Source: Agriotes lineatus (taxonomy: Eukaryota > Arthropoda > Insecta > Coleoptera > Elateridae). From it: 64,000 nucleotides of DNA. Shown one piece after another: positions 1 to 12,090 of the stretch. The DNA lies in the NCBI GenBank assembly GCA_940337035.1, contig OW679200.1:21679090-21743089 (forward strand), in the 5' to 3' direction. Below the pieces are notes generated by a model. That model saw nothing but the letters and a program-made list of their open reading frames with translations, searched no databases and had not been told where the DNA came from. Numbering within the stretch: position 1 is the first letter of the stretch; each line of letters opens with the position of its first letter. The position numbers were made by a program, and so were the translations under genes.

Positions 1-559
1 GGGTAGAACGGCGAAGAAGTAGGTCCAAAGATAGGAATATTTTAACATTCCATAGGAGCCACGTCCGCATAGACACTCGAGCAGTCTTCTCGCAGCTAAT
101 AGCGCGGGTCAGGATTTACTACTACGCATGCTTACACAATTTTGGCACATTAGAGAGTGACTTCATAGAGTTGAGACGAAGAAAGGCCGCTCCGGTTCCG
201 GGGAGCATATTCGGAAGGAAGTGTGTACAATTCCGACAGAAGAGACGTTACACGTAATTTACTGATACATTGTCGCACATCTTAAAATAATATATATCTA
301 TCACGCATGTATCTACGGATCTTAAACAGTGGGGATACAATTATTTTTGGCTAAATTATACATTTAAACAAAAAACCAAAAAGATATATTCGATTCAGCA
401 TCATATTTTATTAGCTTGTAAAGTTTGGTATTTTCTTCATTGATGCTAACTTTTGACAGTTTATCTACGAAATATTTAAATCTCAAGATGACGGACTCTC
501 TCTTTGTCCGTGAAGGGGTGGAAAATGCATTTTACATTTGGTTGGTTCTACCATCAAAA
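1..559. other. Unassigned left edge
   Basis: No gene or repeat is recognised. The first 260 bases are more GC-rich than what follows and contain short open stretches on the plus strand, but these carry stops and no motif I can name. This could be the end of an element that begins outside the window. Confidence 0.4.
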
Positions 560-599
560 TTCTTCAAGAGCTCTAAATGTTTGTCACTCACCTTCTTCT

Positions 600-1400
600 T
601 TCTTTAGCCACATTTAATCCATTTTTGGGCATCTATCTCTCTCATAATATTTCATTCTTCTCAGTTTTTTACTGTTTCAAGCCTCTTGAAACCTGCTACA
701 TTCTTTATATCATCTTGGCAAAGGGCGGCATCTTGATCTACTTCCTTGGTATGAGCACCACTCCAATGTCCCGTTGTTTGCCATCTCTGTGACTTCGAAT
801 CCACATAATGCTTTTATGATCTCTTAGAGTTATATTAAGCATATGTTGCTTCATCGTCCTATTGTATTCTTCGCGAGTACTAAGGTGTGGCCTCTTCGCT
901 ATCTGTATATTTCGTTTGTTTGTCTTCCTTTCCTCAACCCAATGTCATGCCCAAAGTATACATAACTTTGATCGTTTTTTATTTTGCTATTTATAATCGT
1001 TGTTTGCGGGGGTTGTTTGCACGTTATTGTAGTTTTCTGAAGTTCACTTTTATTCCGATTTTCCATGAATTTTAATATTTTTAATTTTGTAGAGTCGCTA
1101 AATACCCGCACCACAAAAAGCTATCAGAGATTTTCTTGACTCACATTCTAAATTAATTTTTATCACTGAACTATGGTCTTCTATTTTATCGGCTGATGAC
1201 AACAACATCAGCAAATCTCAAAAATTGTTACAGTATGTTCCGTATATACCTCTTTGTTTTCCCAGTTTATGTTTCTAAATACCTTTTATAGAGTCAGTGC
1301 AAATAGTTTTGGGGAGAACGTGTCGTCTTGTCGAATGCCCTTATATATTTTAATGTAATTTAACTTTTGATGCAGCTCTTTCATATATGTGCTATTAACT
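600..1400 (-). pseudogene. LINE reverse transcriptase relic (C-terminal half), RTE/CR1-like
   Basis: Reading the minus strand gives, in order, an RT block resembling GIRQDDTFSPKLF (about 1339-1295; the family form is G-V-R-Q-G-D-x-x-S-P-K-L-F), a degenerate active-site region, YVYFGHDIGL (about 965-937), MLNITLRDH (about 842-816) and DDIKNVAG (about 717-690). This is the block order of the RT palm-to-tail region of non-LTR endonuclease-RT proteins. The blocks lie in different frames with several stops, so it cannot encode a protein. The N-terminal endonuclease is not seen; the copy is 5' truncated or decayed. Family placement is from motif spacing and is approximate; the RT identity is fairly secure. 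Confidence 0.72.
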
Positions 1401-2317
1401 TTGCGTATCTAGTATATATTCTAACAGTACTTAGACTGTTATGTATGTGTTAGTGTTTAACTGTCTTTTTAACTAAAAGTATAGCGGAGTTACCAAACCG
1501 TGCGCCAACATAGATTGCTTTGCCAAATACACACAACAGCTCTAATAAAAGGTGAAACTCGCTGTTACAGGTGTGCAGATAATTTAGTGAAATTAAAACG
1601 TGACGCGATGTGAAGCTTAATTTCTAACTTCAAAAACTGAGTTATGTCCCTCGCTGGTGCATCACGGATTAACAAATTACGTCCTTTACTTCACCAAGTG
1701 TCAAGCTATTCACATTAAACGTTTCAACGAAACTTCGGCATCTTTAAACCTTTATAAAGACATCATCAAGAAGCGAAGTAATTGCGTCATCTGCTAGATT
1801 CATCAGATCCAACTCTGTAGCACGCAGCTGCACTTAAGCCCTTTTCGATAACAAAGGCGAGTCCGACTTCCGGCCATATCAAAAAGTTGCCACCCGTAGA
1901 CCCAAGGCGAGCAATAACGATTGACGTAACTGGCCGGGAAGTCCGCAATAAATTTCGAATTTCGAGTTCCTATCTTTCTCGATACAGGACAATAGTACAT
2001 TGTATCTCAAGAACACTATGAATTCCTTCGATAGCCGTTAAATCATAGGCCTTTATACGTGGGCAAACGGGGGCTATATAACGTGGAGACGCCGTGGCAC
2101 CGGCATTGCGTATTGAGCATTCAGTCTTAATTTTTTTTAGTATGCAGGAAGAACTTGGTCAGATTCCATTATAACCACTCGGTTGAGAACATTTACTGCA
2201 CAGTCTCCGGCTCGTTTGTTCACCTATAGTTTACACAGTTTTGGACTTTGGCATGTTACTTTTACATTGTTGCGTTCACGTACTCTATACATAATTGTAT
2301 CATTGCTACATATATAC
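1401..2317. other. No gene recognised
   Basis: AT-rich sequence with stops in all frames. A short minus-strand open frame at 1803-2000 (65 codons) overlaps a locally GC-richer patch but has no splice signals or motif that would make it a gene. Confidence 0.4.
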
Positions 2318-2735
2318 AGGGTGTTTCGGAGAAAATGGAAATATTTTAAGGACATGTCTAGGAAGCCAAAATAAGCAAAATAAGCTTATATGTTCAAGTC
2401 CGATTTTTATTCGTTTCAGAGATACTTTGATTAATTGCAATTTAAAAACTAATGAAAAATTCATTAGAAAACTAACAAAACAAAACAAAAAAAATACACA
2501 AATTGCATTAATCCACAACAAATTTTCTGAAAAAAAACCCGCCCACTTCGATACACTTATTTGCGCGTTTATAAATTGAACTAGTAGCTAGTTTTAGTAA
2601 ACGATGTTTTGTAATGAATTTTTCTTTAGTTTTTATATTACAATTAAGTAAAGTATCTGTGAAACAAATAAAAATCGGACTTGAACATATGAGCTTATTT
2701 TGCTTATTTTGGCTTCCTAGACATGTCTTTAGTTT
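2318..2735. mobile_element. Non-autonomous TIR element, CAGGGTGTTT type, right end lost
   Basis: The sequence from about 2340 to 2475 returns as an inverted copy at about 2600-2730. Both contain GACATGTCTAGGAAGCC, AAGTCCGATTTTTATT and ATGAAAAATTCATTA-like stretches. The left end begins ACAGGGTGTTTC next to TATATA. The right arm stops at GACATGTC, so the outer 20 or so bases of the right TIR are gone. There is no coding capacity. The CAGGGTGT start is shared with the elements at 5675 and 10587, suggesting related terminal motifs; superfamily not assigned. Confidence 0.7.
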
Positions 2736-2754
2736 ATAGTTTGCTCGAGCGCGA

Positions 2755-2895
2755 GCGCCTCTGACGTAACCTAACGACTGTCACCGAAATGACAACCGGG
2801 ACCGACGGCTTAACGTGCTTTCTGAGGCACGGCTGACTGCGATTGTACTACCACTATAGGTCAGACAACCGTCCGAGTGCCGACCGCCGAGAACG
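2755..2895. repeat. Dispersed repeat, GC-richer than its surroundings
   Basis: Contains CCTAACGACTGTCACCGAAA followed by a GC-rich stretch with GAGGCACGG. The same motifs appear in inverted orientation at 47812-47878. The unit looks like an untranslated or terminal part of a dispersed element, but its family is not recognised. Confidence 0.55.
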
Positions 2896-5674
2896 TTTCA
2901 TAACTCTCGAGACTGTTTGACGGGTCCTTGAACTAAGCGACTGTGAATAGTTTGTATATTTATGAGATGAGGAAGGCCAATATATAATTTTTAAGATTGA
3001 TTTGGTTTCATTTTTATGGATTAAGACTATGAAAGAGTTGCCAGCAGCTTTTCGGTACGTTTACCTCTTCCAAACATTTATTAGCGATCTTTTTTAGTTC
3101 TTTCATTACTGTTTCTTCACCGTTACTTAGCTACTTTCATGTGCTTCAGGGGTGGTTCAATTTCACTCTCAACAATGTGAGTAATTTCTTCAGATCCAAC
3201 ATGGAAAATGCTAGATTTAGAAGCTGATGTTTTCGCAAGTACATACCTAAGGTTTCTGTGCGGCTTTTATGTTCCTTTGTACATTATGTATAATAGCTTA
3301 TACGTTTAATCATACATAATGTACGTTTATGTTACATATTATGCACATAGATATGTAGCAATGTATCCGACATAATAATTTTCATTGCTTGCTTGCTTGC
3401 TTGATGCCACTTTGAGTGCGAACCCTTGGGCCGAATTGGCTGATTTTGGTGTCAATCGACTCAGGGCGACGAAAGTAAGCCAGTAGTAGGGTTTTCAAAT
3501 TTTTATAAGTGACTTTTTTATGTGGATTTTCTAACCTCAAAATTAACTCGACACACAAAATGGACCACTCTTGTACAAATTGCATTAAATGAATTATTTC
3601 GCGCCCAATTTGGGTGCAGAACACTAGTGTATTAATAATTACGTACATTAAACTTCACATAAAACTGCAACTTCAATTATTTAATCAATTTTCAGGTCAA
3701 TTAAACATACATGATATATGTGCATACATATATACCGAATTATTCTAAATAACGAATTTTCTATATTACGAATATTTTTCGGCGAATTTACGACTTCGTT
3801 AAATAGAGGTTCGACTGTAAGTAGAAACATTTCTGGCTAATTTTGTCTTTAGCTCTTTTTTCTAGGTCTGCTAGGTCATATTTTTATAAAGTCGCCATAA
3901 TATCTTGTTCCTCCTGTTCATTTTGGCAACGGATTATAAATAATTTAAATAGGCATCGGGAACAAACATATATTAAACCTGCTAATCTATTTCAACTTGT
4001 TAATGTGTTACATAACTGATGGCTCCATCGTTATCGAAGAAAAGTTCCTGTTGATAGTAAGAAAATATAACCGGAAAGGTTGACACATCCATATAATTGC
4101 TCATTGGTACTCTTCATTTTATACAAGCATTTGCTGCAAAAGAAAACAAGGAATTGATAAATAAAATACACATTATATAAATTGCCTTCATTATATTTTA
4201 ATCATGTCATAAAGTGCATTCTGCTAGGACTCTACCCAAGTATCTTTTAACTGCAGTTCCAGGCCCGTATTCTCCACATAAATGCAACTGAGTGAATGTG
4301 TTACACTATTTCCACTTCTTGTTATGATATTGCCTACAATAAATGTCATAACGGTAGCGGACATTCGGCTGTCTTACTCCAGAATTACGTAAAATAACTT
4401 GTTTGCCTAACGGACTCAATTTTTAAGAATTTTGCCGCAAATCCCGGGCAATTTTTGAATTAAACTGCGACATGTTTTTCGCATATTGAAATTAGCACCA
4501 GCTAATGGACGAACAACGGTGTTTGAGCAAACCAATTTGTACAGTTACTCTTTGTGGTGCGTTTAAGGCAAGGCATGCAATTTTAAATACGCTGCGCTTA
4601 TGGAATGTAACAGTGACCCAACCCAGATCTTTCACTGGGAATTTTGCGCTTTAATTGGCTGAATAATTGATAATGTCAAGTGTGCAAGGTGGACAGATCT
4701 TAAACCGTAGCGCAACTGGCGGAAACTATTGGGAAACGGAAATTTTGAAAAAAAATCAAGGGAAACTGGTGCAGACCTGTGTATCGTGTATCTGAGTTGC
4801 AGGTCGTATTTCATAATTTCTCTGAATTCTTTTCTAGTGTTACAATATTTTTGAGATAGCTATACCATAGTTTATTATTTTTAAAATTGTCATACAAATT
4901 GTGACTATATTCCGACAAGTCTTTTTCGTACCTGCAGTCATGGGCAAGCATAATATCCAAATTAGCTTCTGACAACGTAGCATACAGTATGTACATAATC
5001 ATAAATTAAGACCAATATATTCACAGCCACTTTTGCAAAGCAGACGCTTGATGAGGTTTAAGCATTTCTATTACTAGTAAGAAGAACAATTCAATGTTTT
5101 TTGTAATTATCTTGTGGCCAATGGTAGTCTACATTAAGTGGATAAAAATGATGGCTAAGAAATAAACTGTTAACTAATTAATTTGACAACATACGTAAAA
5201 ACCTGAGTATTAACGTTTATTTGTTAGAATTCCTAACACGTTTCCCAAATAAAAAAGTTTTTGCCATTTTTTCTTTATTGCGCAAGCAGTCAAAGCTAAA
5301 CTAATATTCTAACCAAGTAATTGTCTAGTCTAAGTTGTCAAATACCTATAACCTAGTTTTCTAGATGGTATCGAATAATCTTGTTTTAAAATAAAAAACA
5401 GTTAAACTAAGATTAAGGAGGTATTTACTATATAACTAATAAATCGCCCGAACTACGCTTCGCTTCGCTAATTATACGATTTAATTAAATTACTTAAATA
5501 TAATTTAATTTTACTTTACTTTTTCGTAATTTATTTGAAAATAAAAACCGGCCTACAATCTAAGTCTAAAAATTAGCAAAATTTTAAGCTATCATACAAT
5601 TTAATCGGTCCAGAGGAGGCGATAGCGAACAAAGATACATACATACAAAGAAAGAGACCACCGATTTTATGGTA
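2896..5674. other. No gene recognised; short microsatellite inside
   Basis: AT-rich intergenic or intronic sequence with no convincing coding region. A short (TTGC)n tract lies at about 3388-3401. Short open frames at 3382-3648, 4632-4814 and 4811-5002 (minus) have no recognisable motif. Confidence 0.4.
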
Positions 5675-6386
5675 CACAGGGTGTTTAAAAATGCCTTCGG
5701 ATATTTTACCCCCTTAATAGATCTCATCAATACAAACAAAAAAGTCCTAATAAACATGTGTCCGGAAATGCTTTGTCTCTGAGATATAGAGTGTTAAAGT
5801 TTTCAAAAAGAAATCCCAGCCGCCCCTGGAATAAATAATTTAAATCTAAGTGCCAAAACATGATAACACCAGTAAATCTTCAAAGTATTACTAAAATCGG
5901 CTAAGGGGTTTTTAGATATTGAAGCATTTTAGTTTTTGTCTTAACAGGTTCAGAGACTTGCAAAAATATGGACTTTAATTTTTTTCTTGAAAACGAAGCA
6001 AAATCCGAAAAAAATCTCAGGAGACAGAAAAGTTGCATTTTTAGTGGCTCTATTAAAAAAAATATAAAAATTGCAAAAAATTTTGTGGGCGTAATTTTTT
6101 GTGAAGAAACCTAATCGATATGCTCTGGCACGCCCCTGGAAACACTACATCAACTGTAATAAGTCGAAAAGATACCTCATAAAGTTATAAACGAATTGTA
6201 AAAATTTTATTCAAATCGCTCAAAGCGTTGTTAGATAACATAAAAAACGGATTAAAAAAAAAACTTTAACACCGTGTATCTCGAAAACGAAGCGTTTCCG
6301 GACCCATATTTATTAGGACATTTTTGTTTGTATCGATGAGATCTATAAGTGGGTAAAATATCTGAACGTATTTTTTAAACATCCTG
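5675..6386. mobile_element. Non-autonomous DNA transposon with ~125-bp TIRs and TA target site
   Basis: The two ends are long inverted repeats. The left arm (about 5675-5800) and the reverse complement of the right arm (about 6262-6386) share GATATTTTACCC, ATAGATCTCATC, ATACAAACAAAAA, GTCCTAATAAA, GTCCGGAAA and GTGTTAAAGTTTT with scattered mismatches. TA flanks both sides (5673-5674 and 6387-6388), consistent with a TA target duplication. The 460-bp interior has no open frame of note, so this is a MITE-like derivative. Confidence 0.75.
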
Positions 6387-6714
6387 TAGATTAAACGATT
6401 TTTATAGTATTTTATAAAATAGCATGTGGAATAAAGTCAAATACAATCACGAAACACCCAGACAATCTCAAATGTAAAATATATGTAACTTTTTTGTAGA
6501 CGATCTAAATTGTAAACTATTTAAAACGATGTTCAATAATTGATGATGTTTTTTATAAACTATATAATAATCATGTAAATTACAAACTGTTAATATAAGA
6601 TTAAAGAAGCATTTATAATTATAATATTATAGTACATATTTGATAGAATATCAGTAATATAATAAAATGATACAAAAGCAGTAATTCGAAACAGGTTCAT
6701 TTTTAAGTATAAAG

Positions 6715-7375
6715 TGTAGCACGTAGCGTTTATCAGCACTTGTTTAATGTATTTTTGCTACGATCGTATCAAAATGACAACTTTTTGCACAGTTCCTAGT
6801 GTCAAAAGTGACGTTTGCAGCACTCTTAATATTAGCGCCCGAATTACGTCTTTTTCGAACGTTGCCATTGGTGGCGTGTTTTAATAGTTATTTGTACAAC
6901 TTCGTTTTGAAAGTCATACTTTTTTCATGAATTTGCAGTTTGATTAACGAGCGCGAAGCCCGAGTTAATCAAGCAAATGAATAAAAAAGGGGACTTTTAA
7001 AACCTGTTGTACACGTAGTTTTTTTGCATAGTGATCTCTTGTAACTCGAAATTTAGTCGAAAAGGACTTCGGAATTTACAACTGTGACATTGACATTTCA
7101 CAATTTCAATAAAATAGTTAAAAAACTGTACTTTTTTAACGATTTATCGTTAAAAAAGTGATACTTTCTTCACGATCTTTTTAAAAAAGACAAAAATACT
7201 GTATTAAAACACATTTTGTCGTAAATTTGAATAGCAACATAACCTAGAATATCTAACACAATGTGACGGAAAAAGTGTCACCGAACTAAGTTTTTATATT
7301 TCTGTTACGATCGTAGAAAAAGTAGCGTATGATACGCTTATACAAGTGCCATTAAAGCACTAGCGACATTAATAG
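6715..7375. mobile_element. Candidate foldback/MITE with two nested inverted repeats
   Basis: The outer ends are inverted copies of one another: CACTTGT plus CTACGATCGTA-type motifs occur at about 6738-6770 and, inverted, at about 7308-7350. Inside, 6885-7012 forms a second palindrome (TTGTACAACTTCG... against ...CCTGTTGTACA, centred on a TTAACGAGCGCGAAGCCCGAGTTAA core). The segment 7205-7330 recurs in inverted orientation at 11960-12090. No coding potential is seen. Boundaries are approximate because no clean TSD was found. Confidence 0.5.
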
Positions 7376-8164
7376 TACTCCGCTTCGCGTCGTACTCGTA
7401 AACTCGTCGCACGTGTTTTAAAGGCGTCTTTATGCTTTATGCACCAGTATCATAATATACTATTTCCTGTTATTTCCACAGCCGATAACTAAAATAATGT
7501 CCCAACTAACTGTTTAAACAGCGGAACATCTAAATCCACTTGCAGTTCTCTAGATTCTTTATAATCGTATTGTAAAATAAAAACAGATGTCTCAACTAAC
7601 TGTTTAAAATGTGATATGTGGATAACAAATAATATATCAAACAACTTACCAATTTTTCAATTGCTACCTAATAACCTTGCTGTCAAATAAAAACGTAATC
7701 TAATATTGAAGAAATATTTATAAATAAACAATTTATTACCTACGTTTTTAAGAGAGCAGTGGTAATATTGAATACATTTTAGCCATACAGTCCGTTTTGA
7801 ATTTTTCCCAGCGTTGTAGCAACTTTGCTATGAATTAAAAACCCAACAAACTATACATTTTCAAGTCAGAATTAAACGCTCTATTCGCTGGTTATACATA
7901 TTATTATTATTATTATTTTAAATTTTATTATTTTTTAACTAAACATTGAAAACCAAACCTATACATAATAAAATTTCAATATCTCTAACAAGCAATTGTA
8001 TAAGTCGTTCAAAGTGCCCGCCTTCTTGAAATCGTAGCAGGCTTTAATTGGCGAACAGCAACCGATAAAAGTAGAAGATGCTGCATTGTGAAGATATAAA
8101 AAATACTGAAATAATAAACCAACTGATAGAAATTTGAATTCTGAATTCAGTTATACATAGTTTA
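7376..8164. other. No gene recognised
   Basis: AT-rich sequence with a short ATT microsatellite near 7902-7916. No coding region or repeat boundary is evident. Confidence 0.4.
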
Positions 8165-8435
8165 AAGCATTTCTAAAGCGTGAGGGTCGACTCTTAGGCG
8201 GCCGGGCCGGGTTCGATTCCCGGTGGACTCTGGAGGAATTTAAAAAATTATACGCCCCCCGCTATGAGACTAACACCTGTGGTAGTCTTTGACTCCTAAC
8301 GAGGAAACTCTTCCTCAATTTCGACGGGCAAGGCTAGCCACCTCCCCGACTTACGAGTTAAGAGGGCTCATAGAACTACAACTATGTGAAATACTGGCTA
8401 CTGGCCTAATGTAAGAGGAGGAAGAAGAAGCATCT
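8165..8435 (+). mobile_element. tRNA-derived SINE-like unit
   Basis: A pol III B-box-like GGTTCGATTCCC at about 8209-8220 is followed by a GC-richer body that stands out from the AT-rich flanks and ends near an A/G-rich AGGAGGAAGAAG tail (8416-8427). The A box is poorly preserved. The B-box and GGA(C/G)TC neighbourhood resembles the unit at 37880-38051. No clear TSD was found, so limits are approximate. Confidence 0.45.
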
Positions 8436-10586
8436 CGAAATACATCAAGCAACATTTTTAAAACTGCTAGGATTTTGCAAGAATAATTTAGTGTATAACT
8501 CATTCTTGTAAATTTATCTGGGACATAATTTTTCAGGATGGCAAAACATTTTTTATAGGAAGTAATCCTAAGAATGATTAGTTTCTCTATATACGATGCA
8601 TTCTTGTTCTTATAATATATAAACGTATGTTGCACCTACATGCCTATCTGCGTGCGTTATTTCGTCCGCGATCGGGTCTACGTCACTCATTCATAATATA
8701 ACTATAAGCATAGGTTCAAATCTTACCAACTGTAATATTTTGTTCGCTGTGATAATTAATGTAATTCACATTACTAAGGACTTAGAATGACTGTTTAAGT
8801 CTTATTAACACCATTAAGTATTTTTATCTATTTTGTACATAATTATTAACACTCGTCAACCGTTATTAGATCTAGCAAAAGTTATTTCTTTTTTCGTTGC
8901 GCTTTAGTGATTCAAGACATTAAAAATATTTTCTTCTGTAACTTCTTTATTTACAATTCAATTTGAAAAATGCAAAAATATGAAAATATGAGTTTTGAGA
9001 TATTGCTGGTATTACTTATATACTGCTTCATGGTAATGTAATAACTTTCATGAAGAAGTATAAACGTAGCTAAACTACTGACTTTCTTTAAACATAAAAA
9101 TACGACAAAAAGCCGTATATAAAATACGGTGTTAAACGATAAAATTAATGCTTACTGTATTAATAGGTTTGCTAGGCAGCTGTTTTTTGAAAAAACTCTG
9201 TTTTGCTTAAACTCAGCCTTATGCACTTCCACTTTATCTAAATTAGTCTTGTTATTGCTATTATAGCGGAATTTTACTCAATTTGTAACCGGTTTTTAAG
9301 GAATATCCAGTTACCAAAACATACATCTCAATTAGAGCAAATTTTCCAGGGACTAATTTTGTTTTTACTTTAGTTAATGATAATGCATTGGCGTACAATT
9401 ATGATCTTGGAAAATATACATTTATGATTTTTTAAAAATTTTATTTCACATTAAATTCACTTACAAAACTATTCTTTTCCGATGAGCTTTTTTGTAAGCT
9501 AAACGTCATGATTCTAGGTATTGAGTTAGTACTTTCTTCTTTCACATTAAACATTGTAACCTAATATTCATAAATTGAATACCTATATTACGGTTAATGT
9601 TTATGCAGTACTATTTGTAATCTTTAGTTTGCAGTATAACTTCATTTAACGTATTGTTAGATGTATTATTTACACAGCATTCGTGTGATTTATGTATCAT
9701 AGATCGGATTCTCTCATATATGCAGTCCTGAAACTTAGCAATTTATTCGCAAATTCTGCAGTGAATGTGAAAATTCGAAGATAATTAACGTTTAAATATA
9801 AAATTGTACATATGTAATTAAGAGCAAATATGTTCAAATGCTTGTGTTTAAAAAATAAACAACTCAGCTGATTAGCTGTATTTACTGAGTTGAAGTAAAA
9901 AGCATTAAATGAAACAAGTTCCAGCAATTTTTTATGTTTTAATAGTTTTAATAGGGCAGCTGGTAAGGTAATTTCTGAAAAATAAAATTACAAAGTGTGT
10001 TGTAATTTAAAAATCGAGTATTACTGTGTTTCTTACAATAGTTTTTTGTTACAGGTAAATTCCACATCCACTACATATACAAATAGAGTAAGTTCGAACC
10101 ATTCCACTTTGTACTCACACTGTTTCATTTGAAATTCAATTTAAACAAAATATTTGTTGCTTTGAAACTATTGTTTTATTTGATAAAAATGTACATAACG
10201 TTTCAGTATTGCATGAAACAAATATAAACTTGTTATTCTACTCGTAAAAAAGAAACAAATGCTAATTAACATAGTTGCTAAAATTGTTTATGGTGAAACT
10301 ATAATCGATTAAACAACCAACAATATATAACATAGCTTGTCTGTAATAAGAGTTGTTCAAAATGCTCTCCCTTGTCTGTTCTGACGATTCCTGAGCAGGA
10401 TGTTCTGCAGGAACTGTAGCCAGCGACAAGAAAAGGATATTTTGACTGTAGCAGTGGGTGGGTAACGAATAAACACGCAAACCATTCCAAACTTGGTGAC
10501 AACACAAACCCGTAGGTAGTGTACTGGAAAAATGTGCTGGCGCAGCGTCATGCAGAAGCCACAGTTCCCGCTCCTGATGAATTGTA
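8436..10586. other. No gene recognised
   Basis: AT-rich sequence without convincing exons. Short minus-strand open frames at 8351-8635 and 9697-9927 have no recognisable motif and AT-driven composition. Confidence 0.4.
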
Positions 10587-10740
10587 CAGGGTGTTCCTTA
10601 AATCGAACGTGTGTAGCTTCTAGGGGTACATGTAATTTAAAAAAAAGTCGAAAAGTCACGCGTGAAGAGTGCTTATAACAATCGAACGCTGGGGGTCGAT
10701 TTTGATGATATTCGGTGTAACCATATATATAATACACATA
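10587..10740. repeat. Single arm of a CAGGGTGT-type TIR element
   Basis: GTACAGGGTGTTCC followed by about 140 bp resembling the terminal arms of the elements at 2318 and 5675 in style (terminal CAGGGTGTTNN, then arm). No matching inverted arm was found within the next kilobase, so this is probably a solo or truncated end. Confidence 0.45.
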
Positions 10741-11004
10741 TATTGCTAGTAGGGCCTGGAAACGTCAGAAAACATTACGGCGCCGACATAGTCTCACTTA
10801 GAGTATAACGCGTCTCGTGCGCATGCGTGAGAATTCGAACTCCGCCTTTAGAAGCGAATTTTAAACTTAACCACTTCCCCATTGGCCGGACGACGCCGCC
10901 GCGCTTGCACACAGCTCACCATTATACATTGAAGAGTTGGTTGTCTGTCTCACTTCCTTGGTAAGTTTCCCACTCATAGCCGCTAGCAATATAGTAAGTA
11001 TTAG

Positions 11005-11430
11005 ATATATGGGTGTAACACTCCAAACTGGTGTAAGTCATCTTCTGAACTATTCTTTGTCATTTATCAAACTCTTAACTAAGACTGATGCAGAAATGTT
11101 GCAGAGAGTTACGTTCATTTTTTGCACAGAATTACCCCTTTTACACAAGAAAATAGTGGTAAAAGTGAGTGTTAAGTGTACATTCATTAATAAAATTAAT
11201 ATCTCCTATTAAGTTGACTCTTTGTCATTTGTATTTCAGAATGCAAGCAACTAGATTACATCTGTTTAAAAAAAACATGACCCCTTCACTCAGATAAGAG
11301 ATATAAAAATTCAAAAAGGAATCCGAGTCTTGACAACAGGATTTTATACACTTGCAGTCCACCAATTATAAACAATATCATCGCAGAAGGTGACTTAGAC
11401 CAGTTTGGAGTGCTATACTGAATATCATCC
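11005..11430. mobile_element. Short TIR element candidate
   Basis: CACTCCAAACTGGTGTAAGT at about 11020-11039 is mirrored near 11390-11420 by ACTTAGACCAGTTTGGAGTG, giving TIRs of about 36 bp. The interior has only a short plus-strand open frame (10937-11212, crossing the left end) without a motif. No TSD was resolved. Confidence 0.5.
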
Positions 11431-11959
11431 AAGCGTTCTATTGTAAGCAAAATTTAAACGTGACTTAAAAACTTGAACACGCTGTATTTCAGAAGCTGCG
11501 GATCTGAGGTAAAAACCTTACTGAAGTTTTTGACTTCTTTCTGTGTTGCAATATACCTCCAGAAGCCACACGCTCAACTTAAGAAACTCGCTGTAGAAGA
11601 GGAATTATGTGCTGAATTGTAAAGAATAGTGGGAAATAAATCTTCTAGCATTTTTTAAACGTTGTGCCGTAGAATTATACTTTGATATTTGTTCTATGCC
11701 GTTATGAAACACTGTATAATATTCAGGTTTTGTTAATTAAAAGGAAAATTTTATTATGAATAGGTTGAATTACATTCTCTTGCTTAATATATTTAGTGAT
11801 AAACCACAAGTTGGTGACATATTGTTATTTCATTAATATTTGTACAATAGTTTTTAAGGCTTCAATATTTTATTTAAGTATTTATACCTAGTGATCTTTA
11901 AGGGTCATTTATCAAGAGCAAAAAGTGCATAAATTGTTCGACAACATGCCAAATGTTAC

Positions 11960-12090
11960 ATACAATGTTTTTCTACGATGGTAACACAAATATAAAAATG
12001 TAGTTCGATGATACTTTTTCTGTCACGCATGTTCTAGGTTACGTTGACATACAAATTTAGGACAAAACGGGCAATTTTGGTGACGTGTAT
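11960..12090 (+). repeat. Second copy of the 7205-7330 repeat
   Basis: Shares, in order, TTTTTCTACGAT, AATATAAAAA, GATACTTTTTCTGTCAC, TTCTAGGTTA and AAATTTAGGACAAAA with the reverse complement of 7205-7330. Downstream (12120-12370) are further imperfect inverted motifs such as TTTTTTCACGTAC and its inverse, suggesting a larger decayed palindromic element. Confidence 0.55.

Noticed and set aside
10262..10737. Overlapping minus-strand frames (up to 126 codons) with LHDAAPAHFS resembling a mariner catalytic block
   Set aside because: The match is about ten residues, the next expected catalytic block is absent, and part of the frame lies in a TIR arm. Too little to annotate as a transposase.
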